From contig NZ_CDBN01000087.1 in assembly GCF_000820085.1 (NCBI RefSeq), forward strand, positions 40,317 through 104,316: DNA of 64,000 nucleotides, in the 5' to 3' direction. This stretch comes from Aeromonas sanarellii. GTDB lineage: Bacteria > Pseudomonadota > Gammaproteobacteria > Enterobacterales > Aeromonadaceae. Position numbers and translations under genes: made by a program. Shown here one piece after another: positions 12,951 to 21,210 of this stretch. The notes below the pieces were generated by a model. The model ran no database searches, was not told where the DNA came from, and worked only from the letters and a program-made list of their open reading frames with translations. The first letter of the stretch is position 1, and each line of letters starts with the position of its first letter.

Positions 12951-13955
12951 ATGGCTTTTAATCTGCGTAACCGTAACTTCCTGAAACTGCTGGACTTCAC
13001 CCCGCGCGAAATCCAATACATGATCGATCTGGCCATCGACCTGAAGAAGGCCAAATACGGTGGCTATGAGCGCAAGCATCTGGTCGGCAAGAACATCGCC
13101 CTGATCTTCGAGAAGACCTCCACCCGCACCCGCTGTGCGTTTGAAGTGGCGGCCTTCGACCAGGGCGCGCAAGTCTCCTACCTCGGCCCGAGCGGTTCCC
13201 AGATCGGCCACAAGGAGTCCATGAAGGACACCGCCCGCGTACTGGGCCGCATGTATGACGGCATCGAATACCGTGGCTACGGCCAGGAGATCGTGGAAGA
13301 GCTGGGTGCCTACGCCGGTGTCCCGGTCTGGAACGGCCTGACCAACGAATTCCACCCGACCCAGATCCTGGCCGACTTCATGACCATGCTGGAGCACGGC
13401 AAGGGCAAGCGTCTGGATCAAATCAAGTTCGCCTACCTGGGTGATGCCCGCAACAACATGGGCAACTCCCTGATGGTCGGCGCCGCCAAGATGGGCATGG
13501 ACATTCGCCTGGTGGCGCCGAAAGCCTTCTGGCCGGAAGAGGAGCTGGTCGCCAAGTGCCGCCTGATCGCCGAAGAGACAGGCGCACGCATCACCCTGAC
13601 CGAAGATGTCAAAGAGGGTGTGCTGGGTACCGACTTCCTCTACACAGACGTCTGGGTCTCCATGGGTGAGGCGAAAGAGGCCTGGGATCAGCGCGTGAAA
13701 CTGATGACTCCGTATCAGGTCAACATGGACGTCATCAACGCCACCAAGAACCCGGATGTGAAGTTCATGCACTGCCTGCCGGCCTTCCACAACGACGAGA
13801 CCACCATGGGCAAGGAAGTGGCCGACAAATATGGCATGAAGGGCCTGGAAGTGACCGAGGACGTGTTCGAATCCGAGCACAGCATCGTATTCGACGAGGC
13901 CGAAAACCGGATGCACACCATCAAGGCAGTGATGGTTGCTACGCTGGGCGACTGA
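12951..13955 (+). CDS. arcB: ornithine carbamoyltransferase, catabolic
   Basis: Converts citrulline and phosphate to ornithine and carbamoyl phosphate in arginine fermentation. The 334-residue protein has the carbamoyl-phosphate loop STRTR in [14 protein letters not shown], the [16 protein letters not shown] block, and the HCLPAFH motif of the ornithine site. Its place between arcC and a basic amino acid transporter, not in a biosynthetic arg cluster, argues for the catabolic role. An anabolic paralogue would be expected elsewhere in the genome. Confidence 0.93.
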   Translation: MAFNLRNRNFLKLLDFTPREIQYMIDLAIDLKKAKYGGYERKHLVGKNIALIFEKTSTRTRCAFEVAAFDQGAQVSYLGPSGSQIGHKESMKDTARVLGRMYDGIEYRGYGQEIVEELGAYAGVPVWNGLTNEFHPTQILADFMTMLEHGKGKRLDQIKFAYLGDARNNMGNSLMVGAAKMGMDIRLVAPKAFWPEEELVAKCRLIAEETGARITLTEDVKEGVLGTDFLYTDVWVSMGEAKEAWDQRVKLMTPYQVNMDVINATKNPDVKFMHCLPAFHNDETTMGKEVADKYGMKGLEVTEDVFESEHSIVFDEAENRMHTIKAVMVATLGD

Positions 13956-13970
13956 GGTCGCAGTAGTGGT

Positions 13971-13994
13971 GCCGGGGGGTGACCCCCGGCTTTT
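13971..13994 (+). terminator. terminator-like hairpin between arcB and the transporter gene
   Basis: A GCCGGGGG/CCCCCGGC stem followed by TTTT lies 15 bp after arcB. It probably reduces transcription into the transporter gene rather than ending the operon. Confidence 0.6.
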
Positions 13995-14078
13995 CGACCA
14001 TGTGACAGCGGAACAACACCTCTAACCCTACAACCCGCAGCCTGCATGGATACCACACCCACAGAAGGAAGCTGGACC

Positions 14079-15485
14079 ATGACCAAATTCAAGTTCCCGT
14101 CAGCCTACACCATATTGTTTGTGCTGATCGCCCTGGTGGCCGCCCTGAGCTGGATAGTGCCCGCCGGCAAATATGAAATGACCATGAACGAAGCCCTCGG
14201 TAAGGAAGTGCCGGTGGCTGGTACCTACAAACTGGTGGATGCCAATCCCCAGGGGATCGTCGACGTGCTGCTGGCCCCCATCGACGGCCTCTACAACCAC
14301 GACACCTATGAGGCGGGCGCCATCGACGTCTCCCTCTTCATCCTGATCATCGGCGGCTTCCTTGGCATAGTGACCAAGACCGGGGCCATCGATGCCGGGA
14401 TCGAGCGCGTCACCGACCGCCTGCGCGGCCGCGAGGAGTGGATGATCCCGATCCTGATGGCGCTGTTTGCCGCGGGTGGCACCATCTACGGCATGGCGGA
14501 AGAATCGCTGCCCTTCTACACCCTGCTGGTGCCGGTGATGATGGCCGCCCGCTTCGACCCGGTCGTGGCTGCTGCAACCGTATTGCTGGGGGCCGGTATC
14601 GGTACCCTGGGTTCCACCATCAACCCGTTCGCCACCGTGATTGCCGCCAACGCCGCCGGCATCTCCTTTACCGATGGCATCTGGTTGCGTGTCGCCATGC
14701 TGGGGGCCGGCTGGCTGCTGTGCGTGGCCTACGTGATGCGCTACGCCAAGATGGTGCGCAACGACCCCAGCAAGTCCCTGGTGGCCGACAAGTGGGAAGA
14801 GAACCGAGCCCACTTCCTCGGCAACAAGAGCGACCAGATGCTGGAGTTCACCCTGACCCGCAAGATAGTGCTGGGTATCTTCGTCGCCGCCTTCGCCGTG
14901 ATGATCTACGGGGTGGCCGTGCTGGGCTGGTGGATGGCGCAGATCTCCGGCGTCTTCCTGGCCGCCGCCATCATAGTGGGCGTCATCTCCCGCATGAGCG
15001 AGGAGGAGCTGACCTCCAACTTCATCGACGGTGCCCGCGATCTGCTCGGCGTGGCCCTCATCATAGGTATCGCCCGCGGTATAGTCGTGGTGATGGACAA
15101 CGGCATGATCACCCACACCATCTTGCACAGCGCGGAAGGCATAGTGACCGGCCTCTCCACAGTGGTGTTCATCAACGTGATGTTCGCGCTGGAAGTGGTG
15201 CTCTCCTTCCTGGTGCCCTCCTCCTCCGGTCTGGCCGTGCTGACCATGCCGATCATGGCGCCACTGGCCGACTTCGCCAACGTGGGCCGCGAGCTGGTGG
15301 TCACCGCCTACCAGTCCGCCTCCGGGCTGGTGAACCTGGTGACCCCGACCTCCGCCGTGGTCATGGGGGGCCTGGCCATCGCCAAGGTGCCCTATGTGCG
15401 CTACCTGAAGTGGGTGGCCCCGCTGCTCGGCCTGCTGACCGTGCTGATCGTGGCCTGCCTGAGTCTTGGCGCCATGCTGGCCTGA
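14079..15485 (+). CDS. YfcC-family basic amino acid transporter, probable arginine/ornithine exchanger
   Basis: Polytopic inner-membrane protein of 468 residues with about 11-13 hydrophobic segments. The sequence matches the YfcC family (for example GGTIYGMAEESLPFYTLLVPVMMAAR and LVPSSSGLAVLTMPIMAPL), not the APC-type ArcD of Pseudomonas. The start at 14079 follows AGAAGGAAG; the frame is open 11 codons further up. By position it should supply the arginine-in/ornithine-out exchange that the pathway needs. Family identity is firm from sequence; substrate is inferred from context. Confidence 0.87.
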   Translation: MTKFKFPSAYTILFVLIALVAALSWIVPAGKYEMTMNEALGKEVPVAGTYKLVDANPQGIVDVLLAPIDGLYNHDTYEAGAIDVSLFILIIGGFLGIVTKTGAIDAGIERVTDRLRGREEWMIPILMALFAAGGTIYGMAEESLPFYTLLVPVMMAARFDPVVAAATVLLGAGIGTLGSTINPFATVIAANAAGISFTDGIWLRVAMLGAGWLLCVAYVMRYAKMVRNDPSKSLVADKWEENRAHFLGNKSDQMLEFTLTRKIVLGIFVAAFAVMIYGVAVLGWWMAQISGVFLAAAIIVGVISRMSEEELTSNFIDGARDLLGVALIIGIARGIVVVMDNGMITHTILHSAEGIVTGLSTVVFINVMFALEVVLSFLVPSSSGLAVLTMPIMAPLADFANVGRELVVTAYQSASGLVNLVTPTSAVVMGGLAIAKVPYVRYLKWVAPLLGLLTVLIVACLSLGAMLA

Positions 15486-15505
15486 CGAAGAGATCGACAC
15501 CGCAC

Positions 15506-15533
15506 ACGGGAGCCAGTGGTTCCCGTTTTTTTT
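15506..15533 (+). terminator. intrinsic terminator of the arc operon
   Basis: An ACGGGA/TCCCGT stem with an inner GCC/GGT extension is followed by eight Ts, directly after the transporter gene. Confidence 0.85.
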
Positions 15534-15570
15534 ATAGTGGGGGGCTGATCCCCGGCGAACCGCAGGCAAC

Positions 15571-15594
15571 AAAAAGGCGACCCAAGGGTCGCCT
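15571..15594 (-). terminator. intrinsic terminator of the ArgR-family gene
   Basis: GGCGACCC/GGGTCGCC stem with a T5 run on the minus strand, 20 bp after the regulator's stop. It faces the arc operon terminator. Confidence 0.85.
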
Positions 15595-15614
15595 CGCTGC
15601 GTCGAAGGGAGGTG

Positions 15615-16106
15615 CTAGCGCGCCTGCTCCAGGGTGCGCACCACGGCGGCGTGGGCCTGGCGGGTGCGGCTGATGTGGCGCGGGGCGATCAGCACCACGT
15701 CGTTGCCGGCCACGGCCCCCAGGATCTCCGGGTCGGCGTGGCGATCCAGCAGGCGGGCGACCACGGTGGCGGCCCCCGGGGTGGTGTGCACCAGCACCAT
15801 CTGCTGGTTGTGGACCACGGCGCGCACCATGTCGTGTACCGAACGGGTGCTACCGGCGGGCTCCAGCTGCTCGTCCACCAGGGTGTAGACCTTCTTGCCG
15901 TTGGCGTTCTGGGCCTTGGCCACGCCGAGGCGGCGCAGCAGGCGGGAGATGGTGGACTGGCTGATGTCGGCGAAGCCGCGCTCCGACAGCTCGCGGCGGA
16001 TCTCTTCCTGGGTGCTGTAGCAGTGCTGGCCGATGATCTGGCGGCAGGCATCCAGCTGAGCCTGGTCGGACTCTGGTTCCTGGGGACGAGTGAGGGTCTT
16101 GACCAT
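15615..16106 (-). CDS. argR: ArgR-family arginine-responsive regulator
   Basis: DNA-binding regulator of 163 residues in the ArgR/AhrC family. The N-terminal winged helix includes SQSTISRLLRRLGV; the C-terminal hexamerisation and arginine-binding domain has the signature HTTPGAATVVARLLDR and an aspartate-poor GAVAGNDVVLIAP segment. The ATG at 16106 follows AAAGGAAAG. Because it sits convergent to the arc operon rather than beside mdh, where enteric argR lies, it may be a dedicated catabolic paralogue (ArcR-like) and not the biosynthetic repressor. The N terminus, about 20 residues before the winged helix, is longer than in E. coli ArgR. Confidence 0.88.
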   Translation of the reverse strand: MVKTLTRPQEPESDQAQLDACRQIIGQHCYSTQEEIRRELSERGFADISQSTISRLLRRLGVAKAQNANGKKVYTLVDEQLEPAGSTRSVHDMVRAVVHNQQMVLVHTTPGAATVVARLLDRHADPEILGAVAGNDVVLIAPRHISRTRQAHAAVVRTLEQAR

Positions 16107-16277
16107 GGCGACTTTCCTTTGATGATGACCGATGGCTATCCTCGCTCAGTCTGTCATTCCGGTTTTTCATAGCAAAAAACACTGATGACGAGCGTTCAAG
16201 CAGGTGATGAGCAATGCCTAGCCGTTCTGAGATGGCAAATTATAACCAAAGGGGGAATAAGTGATGTGACAGGGTTC

Positions 16278-16300
16278 AAAAATGGGCCCGATGGGGCCCA
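16278..16300 (-). terminator. intrinsic terminator of pyrBI
   Basis: TGGGCCC/GGGCCCA stem with a CATC loop, followed by T5 on the minus strand, 27 bp beyond the pyrI stop. Confidence 0.8.
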
Positions 16301-16326
16301 CATGGATATCTGTTGCAGGCGAGAAA

Positions 16327-16791
16327 TCAGTAGCGCTCGCTGACGATCTCCTGGGTGAAGGACTTTTCGCAGTACTTGCACTTCATGCGCACCGCACCTT
16401 TCACCTCGCGCACCCGGAAGTAGCTGTCCACCGGCTCGTTGTGGGAGATGCAGTTGGAGTTGGGGCAGTGGAACACCCCGGCGATGAACTCCGGCAGCGC
16501 CAGCTGGTGCTTCTTCACCACCACGAAGTCTTCGATGATGTTGACGGTGGCCTTGGGGGCGAACAGCGCGAGCTGGTTCGCCTGCTGCTCGGTCAATCGG
16601 GTGTTCTCGATCTTGATGAGATCCTTCTTGCCCAGGGCGCCGGATTTCAGGTTGAAGCCGACGGTGATCCGCTCCTGGGTCTCGATCAGCTGGAACAGCT
16701 TGAGGATCTTGATGCCCTGGCCGGCGGGGACGTGGTCGATGACGGAGCCGTGACGGATGGCTTCGACTTGCAGTTGGTTCTTCTCGGACAT
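16327..16791 (-). CDS. pyrI: aspartate carbamoyltransferase regulatory chain
   Basis: Regulatory subunit of aspartate transcarbamoylase; binds CTP/ATP and holds the catalytic trimers together. The 154-residue protein has the N-terminal nucleotide domain ([22 protein letters not shown]) and the C-terminal zinc domain with four Cys in C-x4-C (CPNSNC) and C-x2-C (CKYC). It follows pyrB by 16 bp on the same strand, as in enterics. Confidence 0.97.
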   Translation of the reverse strand: MSEKNQLQVEAIRHGSVIDHVPAGQGIKILKLFQLIETQERITVGFNLKSGALGKKDLIKIENTRLTEQQANQLALFAPKATVNIIEDFVVVKKHQLALPEFIAGVFHCPNSNCISHNEPVDSYFRVREVKGAVRMKCKYCEKSFTQEIVSERY

Positions 16792-16807
16792 GATGTTCCC
16801 CTTTCCC

Positions 16808-17728
16808 TTAGACGGTTTCGTTCAGTACCAGTGCCAGCAGTGCCTGGCGCGCATAGACCCCGTTCTCCGCCTGCTGGAAGTAGTAGGCGTGGGGGGTCTT
16901 GTCGACGGCCACGTCGATCTCGTCGACCCGGGGCAGGGGATGCAGGATCTTCATGGTCGGCTTGGCCCCTTCCAGGGTGGCCAGTTCCAGCACGAACTTG
17001 GCGGCCATGTGCTTGTACTCGGTCTCGTCGAAGCGCTCCTTCTGGACGCGGGTCATGTAGAGGATGTCGAGCTCCGGCATCACCTCTTCCATGGTCTCGT
17101 GCACGCTGAACTGGATGCCCTTCTCCTCCAGCTCCTCGCACAGGTAGTCCGGCATGGCCAGCGCCTCGGGGGAGATGAAGAAGAAGCGGCAGTTGAACAG
17201 GCTCAGGGCCTGGGCCAGGGAGTGGACGGTGCGGCCGTATTTCAGGTCGCCGACGAAGGCGACGTTGAGGCCGTCCAGGCGCCCTTGCGTCTCGTGGATG
17301 GAGAAGAGATCGAGCAGGGTCTGGGTCGGATGCTGGTTGGAACCGTCACCGCCGTTGATGACCGGCACCCGGGAGAACTCGGAGGCGAGGCGGGCGGCGC
17401 CCTCCTTCGGGTGGCGCATCACCACCGCATCGGAGTAGGAGCCGATGATCTTGATGGAGTCGGCCAGGGTCTCGCCCTTCTTGGCGCTGGTGTTGCCGCC
17501 GTCGGCGAAGCCGATGATGTTGCCGCCCAGGCGCTGGACGGCAGTTTCGAACGACAGTCGGGTACGGGTGGAGGCCTCGAAGAAGCAGCTGGCGACCAGC
17601 TTGTCTTTCAGCAGGCGGCTGTCGGGTTCGGCCTTCAACCGCTGTGCGGTGGCGACCACCAGTTCCATGTCGGACCGGGTCAGATCCGAGATGGAGATGA
17701 CGTGTTTGTTATAGAGTGGATTGGTCAT
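16808..17728 (-). CDS. pyrB: aspartate carbamoyltransferase catalytic chain
   Basis: Commits carbamoyl phosphate and aspartate to pyrimidine synthesis. The 306-residue protein begins [13 protein letters not shown], aligned with E. coli PyrB; this start is preferred over an upstream in-frame ATG at 17737 because AAAGGGAA sits about ten bases before it. The carbamoyl-phosphate loop STRTRLSFE, the [15 protein letters not shown] block and HPLPRVDEI (aspartate site) are intact. It is preceded by a leader peptide, an attenuator and a consensus promoter, and the leader ORF runs into its first codons. Confidence 0.97.
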   Translation of the reverse strand: MTNPLYNKHVISISDLTRSDMELVVATAQRLKAEPDSRLLKDKLVASCFFEASTRTRLSFETAVQRLGGNIIGFADGGNTSAKKGETLADSIKIIGSYSDAVVMRHPKEGAARLASEFSRVPVINGGDGSNQHPTQTLLDLFSIHETQGRLDGLNVAFVGDLKYGRTVHSLAQALSLFNCRFFFISPEALAMPDYLCEELEEKGIQFSVHETMEEVMPELDILYMTRVQKERFDETEYKHMAAKFVLELATLEGAKPTMKILHPLPRVDEIDVAVDKTPHAYYFQQAENGVYARQALLALVLNETV

Positions 17729-17903
17729 CGTCTGCATTCCCTTTGACATCAATGAAGGTTTTTCCGGCACAAAAAAAAGCCCCTGAAACAGGGGCTCTTT
17801 TTAAAAACAACTGGGGATCTGTGGGGCGGGAACCGGAAACAACGGGGCCGCTCTGGTGCGCTCCACCCGTCTGCAAGGCTGCTTTTTTCATCAAAAACGG
17901 CAT
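17709..17903 (-). CDS. pyrL: pyrBI leader peptide
   Basis: A 64-codon ORF starting at ATG 17903 (after GGACAGG) that runs through the attenuator hairpin. The end of E. coli PyrL (GAFFCPG) has a close match here in [10 protein letters not shown], encoded over the terminator, as expected for UTP-sensing attenuation by coupled translation. Unlike the 44-codon E. coli leader, this one continues past the terminator and stops 20 nt inside pyrB, in another frame, so translational coupling to pyrB is possible. An in-frame TTG at 17927 could start it earlier. Confidence 0.7.
   Translation of the reverse strand: MPFLMKKAALQTGGAHQSGPVVSGSRPTDPQLFLKRAPVSGAFFCAGKTFIDVKGNADDDQSTL
17771..17796 (-). terminator. 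pyrBI attenuator terminator
   Basis: AGCCCCTG/CAGGGGCT stem with a TT-rich loop followed by T8 on the minus strand, about 40 bp before the pyrB start and inside the leader ORF. It is the classic UTP-sensitive attenuator position. Confidence 0.9.
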
Positions 17904-17936
17904 CGTCCTGTCCCGACCTTTTTTCAAACCGGACAG

Positions 17937-17964
17937 ATTATAGGGCCGCTTTTTGAATTGTCAA
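17937..17964 (-). promoter_or_regulatory. pyrBI promoter
   Basis: Perfect consensus sigma-70 elements on the minus strand: TTGACA (17959-17964), 16-bp spacer, TATAAT (17937-17942), some 35 bp upstream of the leader peptide start. Confidence 0.88.
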
Positions 17965-18002
17965 AAATTTATTTGATAGGCAGGATTCGCCTGGGAAAAC
18001 GT

Positions 18003-18545
18003 TTAAGTATCGCGAACGGGCCGGCAAATCCACAGCTCATGTTCATTTCGCAGCGGCGCGCCGTCTTCGGCCATGCTGCGCAGGTAGCCGAGTCTGTGGT
18101 GTCCCTCCAGCAGGCAGTATGGGCGGGGCAGGGGCTGGCCGTCGGGGTAGCAGGCATCGGGCTCGGGTTCCAGCACTATGATGGGTTCGGACCAGGTGCC
18201 GAGACTCAGCATCTTCTCCCCGAGCCAGGAGCGGCGCACGTAGCGATTGTGGCGCAGCATCTCGCCCCAGCGGTCGATCACCTCCATATGGCGGGAGTCG
18301 ATGTTGGCGACAATCTGCGCCGTGGGCCAGCGTTCCCGCTCGAAGCGGTGGCTGGCGAGGTCGATAAAGCTCCAGTTGGATTCAAAACCGCGCCAGTGGC
18401 GGTAAATCCACTGGGCAAGCACGTTCGGGGGAATGAAGGGCACCAGGGGATAGACCCGCTCGAGGTAGTCAGCCAGGGACTCGGTTTTGCGCTCATCCCG
18501 GAAGTTGAGCGGTGCAAGTTGTTGCAGCAGTCGGTAATTGAGCAT
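18003..18545 (-). CDS. hypothetical protein with ParB/sulfiredoxin-like motif
   Basis: A 180-residue cytoplasmic protein on the minus strand, starting at ATG 18545 after a clear AGGGAGG site; the upstream extension of the frame is ignored. It has no signal peptide or membrane segment. Residues around YCLLEGHHRLGYLRSM resemble the xDGHRRxxA motif of the ParB N-terminal/sulfiredoxin fold, and the protein is rich in Trp and Arg. It stands alone between pyrBI and tRNA-Trp. I cannot name a function; the ParB-like assignment is from one motif only. Confidence 0.7.
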   Translation of the reverse strand: MLNYRLLQQLAPLNFRDERKTESLADYLERVYPLVPFIPPNVLAQWIYRHWRGFESNWSFIDLASHRFERERWPTAQIVANIDSRHMEVIDRWGEMLRHNRYVRRSWLGEKMLSLGTWSEPIIVLEPEPDACYPDGQPLPRPYCLLEGHHRLGYLRSMAEDGAPLRNEHELWICRPVRDT

Positions 18546-18703
18546 GGGCGGCCTCCCTGTACCTGATTTCACCCTACCCCCATTTGTGTCCCATTCCTAC
18601 CCCGTTGGGGCTGCAAATACAGCAGCTTACCCCTGCTCCTTGCAAGAATGACGGGGATTTGCTCGTCATTTGTTCGATCGCATCGAAAGTGAGAAAAAAA
18701 GCC

Positions 18704-18731
18704 TTTACCTTTGAACCCCGCTTTGTATACT
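18704..18731 (+). promoter_or_regulatory. promoter of tRNA-Trp
   Basis: -35 TTTACC, 16-bp spacer, -10 TATACT, then a GC-rich discriminator (ACGCCTCG) typical of stringently controlled tRNA promoters, 16 bp before the tRNA. Confidence 0.65.
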
Positions 18732-18747
18732 ACGCCTCGTTTGTTGC

Positions 18748-18824
18748 AGGGGCGTAGTTCCAATTGGTAGAACAGCGGTCTCCAAAACCGATGGTTGCGG
18801 GTTCGAGTCCTGCCGCCCCTGCCA
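18748..18824 (+). tRNA. tRNA-Trp (anticodon CCA)
   Basis: A 77-nt cloverleaf: acceptor AGGGGCG pairs with CGCCCCT, discriminator G, encoded CCA. The anticodon CCA lies at 18782-18784 in the loop CTCCAAA, and the T-loop is GGGTTCGAGTCC. It is very close to E. coli tRNA-Trp, with one extra base in the D loop. Confidence 0.98.
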
Positions 18825-18833
18825 TTTTTCAGA

Positions 18834-18859
18834 AAGGCCAGCTCATTGAGCTGGCCTTT
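18834..18859 (+). terminator. terminator after tRNA-Trp
   Basis: AAAGGCCAGCTC/GAGCTGGCCTTT hairpin just after the tRNA 3' end; the downstream run is CTTTCG, so it is moderate. Confidence 0.65.
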
Positions 18860-19033
18860 CGCATTTCCGACGTTTGCCGCCGCCTCCGTTAGCCTCTTTT
18901 CCCCCTCTTCGCCGCTGCCATTTCTGCCAATGGAGGCCGCTTTTCCCCTGTGCTACACCTTGCTTCCTGCCAGATGGCGCCCTCAGGCGCATCGCATCCG
19001 GCGGGCCCAAGGCGCTTCAACAAGGAGAGAGCG

Positions 19034-20404
19034 ATGAACAAGGCAGTGGATACGCGTCACCCCCATGCCCATGCCGGTGGCTGGGTCCCCCGGGATCAGG
19101 CCCATGTGGCGCGCTGGGTGCAGCGGCTGCGTCAGGCGGTCACCCGCCAGCCGCGCCCGCTGGTGGCACCAATCGCCGGGCTGAAGGCGCTGGTGGAGCA
19201 GGATCCTGTCCTGCATCTGCAGGCCCAGGCGATGTTTGACGAGGCGTGGCAGCACGAGCAGAGCACGCCGCTCGGCCAGATCGAGGTGCGCAGCTTCGAC
19301 GAGTTCCTGTTGCTGCTCAACGGCATCATGACCACGGCCCCGGAGGCCTATCAGGATGTGAAAACCCAGGAGCCTGCCGGGCTGATCGGATTTCCCATCA
19401 ATGCCCTGCTCAACTGGCCCATGGCGACGGCTGCCGGCTACGACTTCTTCGCCAATGCGCTGGTGAACCAGCAACTGCGCAAGATCCTCGGCTACTGGGC
19501 CGACTTCCTGCAAAGCCCCGCGTCCCGCTATGTGCTGACCGAGTCGGTGAGCCCCCTGGATCGCCAGACCCTGATCGTCCCCTGGCTCGGCGAGGCGGCG
19601 AAGGAGGAGATGGTCCGGGTGGCTCAGGGGGCACTCGGGGCCGGTGACAACCCCACCCCAGACCGCTTCGAGGAGATCTTCCACACCGTGCCGGGAGAGC
19701 AGTACGAGGGCTTTGCCAGCTGGGACGACTTCTTCACCCGCCGTTTCTGCCCCGGCGTGCGGCCGGTGACGGCCCCGGATGATGACAGCGTGATCGCCAA
19801 CGCCTGCGAATCGGCCCCGCTGCAGGTGGTCAGAGGGGTACGGCGGCAGGATGCCTTCTGGCTCAAGGGGCAGCCCTATTCCCTGGACAACCTGCTGGAC
19901 TTCGACCCGCGTGCCGCCGTGTTCGAGGGGGGCACCCTCTATCAGGCCTTCCTCAGCGCCCTCAGCTATCACCGCTGGCACAGCCCGGTGAGCGGCACAG
20001 TGCGCTCGGTCAAGGTGGTCAACGGCAGCTACTACCTGGCCAACCGCCATCAGGGTTTCGACAATCCGGAGGGGCCCGACCCGAGCGCCCCCAACCAGTC
20101 CCAGCCCTTCCTCACCGCGGTGGCGACCCGGGCACTCATCTTCATCGAGGCGGACAACCCCAAGATCGGCCTGATGTGCGTGGTGCCGGTGGGCATGGCG
20201 GAGGTGTCGAGCTGCGAGGTGACGGTGCAGCCGGGGCAGCGGATCGCGAAGGGGGAGCAGCTCGGCATGTTCCATTTCGGCGGCTCCACCCACTGCCTGC
20301 TGTTTCGCCCCGGGGTCGAGCTGGCGTTCGACTTCTACGGCCAGCAGCCGGGGCTGGAGGCGACCAACCTGAGGATCAACACGGCGCTGGCGCGGGTCGG
20401 ATAA
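19034..20404 (+). CDS. phosphatidylserine decarboxylase-family protein, PsiD-like architecture
   Basis: A 456-residue predicted pyruvoyl-type decarboxylase. The start at 19034 follows AAGGAGAG. The C-terminal half is the PSD domain with conserved His blocks (YHRWHSPVSGTV) and FGGSTH near residues 416-419, equivalent to the LGST autocleavage motif; cleavage before Ser418 would create the pyruvoyl group. The N-terminal half (IEVRSFDEFLLLLNGI, GFPINALLNWPMATAAGYDFF, LVNQQLRKILGYW) looks like the PSDC-type domain (PF12588) found in PsiD-like tryptophan decarboxylases, not in the short housekeeping Psd. There is no membrane anchor. I therefore think it decarboxylates an aromatic or other small amino acid rather than phosphatidylserine; the substrate is unproven. 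It stands alone. Confidence 0.82.
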   Translation: MNKAVDTRHPHAHAGGWVPRDQAHVARWVQRLRQAVTRQPRPLVAPIAGLKALVEQDPVLHLQAQAMFDEAWQHEQSTPLGQIEVRSFDEFLLLLNGIMTTAPEAYQDVKTQEPAGLIGFPINALLNWPMATAAGYDFFANALVNQQLRKILGYWADFLQSPASRYVLTESVSPLDRQTLIVPWLGEAAKEEMVRVAQGALGAGDNPTPDRFEEIFHTVPGEQYEGFASWDDFFTRRFCPGVRPVTAPDDDSVIANACESAPLQVVRGVRRQDAFWLKGQPYSLDNLLDFDPRAAVFEGGTLYQAFLSALSYHRWHSPVSGTVRSVKVVNGSYYLANRHQGFDNPEGPDPSAPNQSQPFLTAVATRALIFIEADNPKIGLMCVVPVGMAEVSSCEVTVQPGQRIAKGEQLGMFHFGGSTHCLLFRPGVELAFDFYGQQPGLEATNLRINTALARVG

Positions 20405-20423
20405 CCCCGCCTCCGATAGCACG

Positions 20424-20443
20424 AGGCCGCCTTCGGGCGGCCT
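20424..20443 (+). terminator. hairpin after the PSD-family gene
   Basis: AGGCCGCC-TTCG-GGCGGCCT, a stable stem with a UUCG-type loop 20 bp after the stop. Only a short T-run follows, so it may serve either strand. Confidence 0.6.
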
Positions 20444-20451
20444 TGTTGCAT

Positions 20452-20970
20452 TCAGGCCTGCTGCCGGAGAAGCAGATCCAGGTAGGCACCTTCTATCAGT
20501 TGGGAGGGCTCTACCTCAAGCTGCGCCATGATGTCGTTGGCTTCCTGCATCCCCGCCTCAAGCGGCTCGTCATCCTCCAGCACCACCTCCAGTTCGAGGA
20601 AGTGGCCAAGCCCCTGCACCTGATCGAGGTGGATCCGGGTTCTGCCGACCAGCAACAGGGTGCGCTTCTTCTGCACCCTGCCGATCTGGCCCCAGGCCAG
20701 GCTGAGGGTCTCCCGCAGGCGATCTGGTTCATGTGTCGGGGTCAGCTGATAGAAGCTCTCCTTGGGGCCTTGTTGATCGGCGCGGCGGTAGAAGATGAGC
20801 TCGCCGGCCGAGGGGGAAAAGGTTCGCAGCTTCAGACGACCGGCGTCACAGCGAAAGAAGGAGTCATCCTGCTCGATCTCGACGGGGCCCTGATCGGCGA
20901 TGGCGAGTGCCTTGGGGAGTAGATCATCTATCCGCTCTATGCTGGCTTTGATCTCGATATTTCGGGGCAT
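20452..20970 (-). CDS. CYTH-domain protein (class IV adenylate cyclase-like)
   Basis: A 172-residue single-domain protein of the CYTH (CyaB/thiamine triphosphatase) tunnel fold. The N terminus MPRNIEIKASI has the EIK part of the ExExK signature with Asn in place of the first Glu, as is common in the AC-IV-like subgroup; other charged strands follow (RLKLRTF, KKRTLLLVGRTRIHLDQV, FLELEVVL). Such proteins bind triphosphates with metal ions. Aeromonas hydrophila is the source of the first class IV adenylate cyclase, but this shorter protein need not be that enzyme; cyclase, triphosphatase or tripolyphosphatase are all possible. It is convergent with the PSD-family gene and divergent from the chemoreceptor. 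Confidence 0.8.
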   Translation of the reverse strand: MPRNIEIKASIERIDDLLPKALAIADQGPVEIEQDDSFFRCDAGRLKLRTFSPSAGELIFYRRADQQGPKESFYQLTPTHEPDRLRETLSLAWGQIGRVQKKRTLLLVGRTRIHLDQVQGLGHFLELEVVLEDDEPLEAGMQEANDIMAQLEVEPSQLIEGAYLDLLLRQQA

Positions 20971-21128
20971 GGCAGGTTTATCTATCAGGGTTTGAAGGAG
21001 TCCACCCTAGCACGGATTGCGTCCCTGCATAGCCATCTGTCGAGACGGATATCGGCTGAAGACTTGGTAGTTTTTCGTGACCCACGGCACAACCTGTTGC
21101 CGAGTCATGATAAATCAACAGGATTCAC

Positions 21129-21156
21129 TAAAGTCTGCTCCTCATACTGCCGATAG
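21129..21156 (+). promoter_or_regulatory. sigma-28 (FliA) type promoter of the chemoreceptor gene
   Basis: TAAAGTCT and GCCGATAG match the flagellar sigma-28 elements TAAAGTTT and GCCGATAA. The spacing is 16 bp after TAAA, one base longer than usual. It lies about 55 bp upstream of a chemoreceptor start, the expected kind of target. Confidence 0.65.
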
Positions 21157-21210
21157 ATCTACCAAGATGGGGGTATTTCCGACCCCCGGCTACCACAAGG
21201 ATTCGTTGTC

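Noticed and set aside
14100..15572. Minus-strand frame of 490 codons opposite the arc transporter
   Set aside because: His/Gly/Gln-rich antisense artefact covering a gene with clear membrane-protein character.
18748..20404. tRNA-Trp considered as an integration site for a genomic island
   Set aside because: No integrase and no second copy of the tRNA 3' end nearby; flanking genes look like ordinary chromosome.
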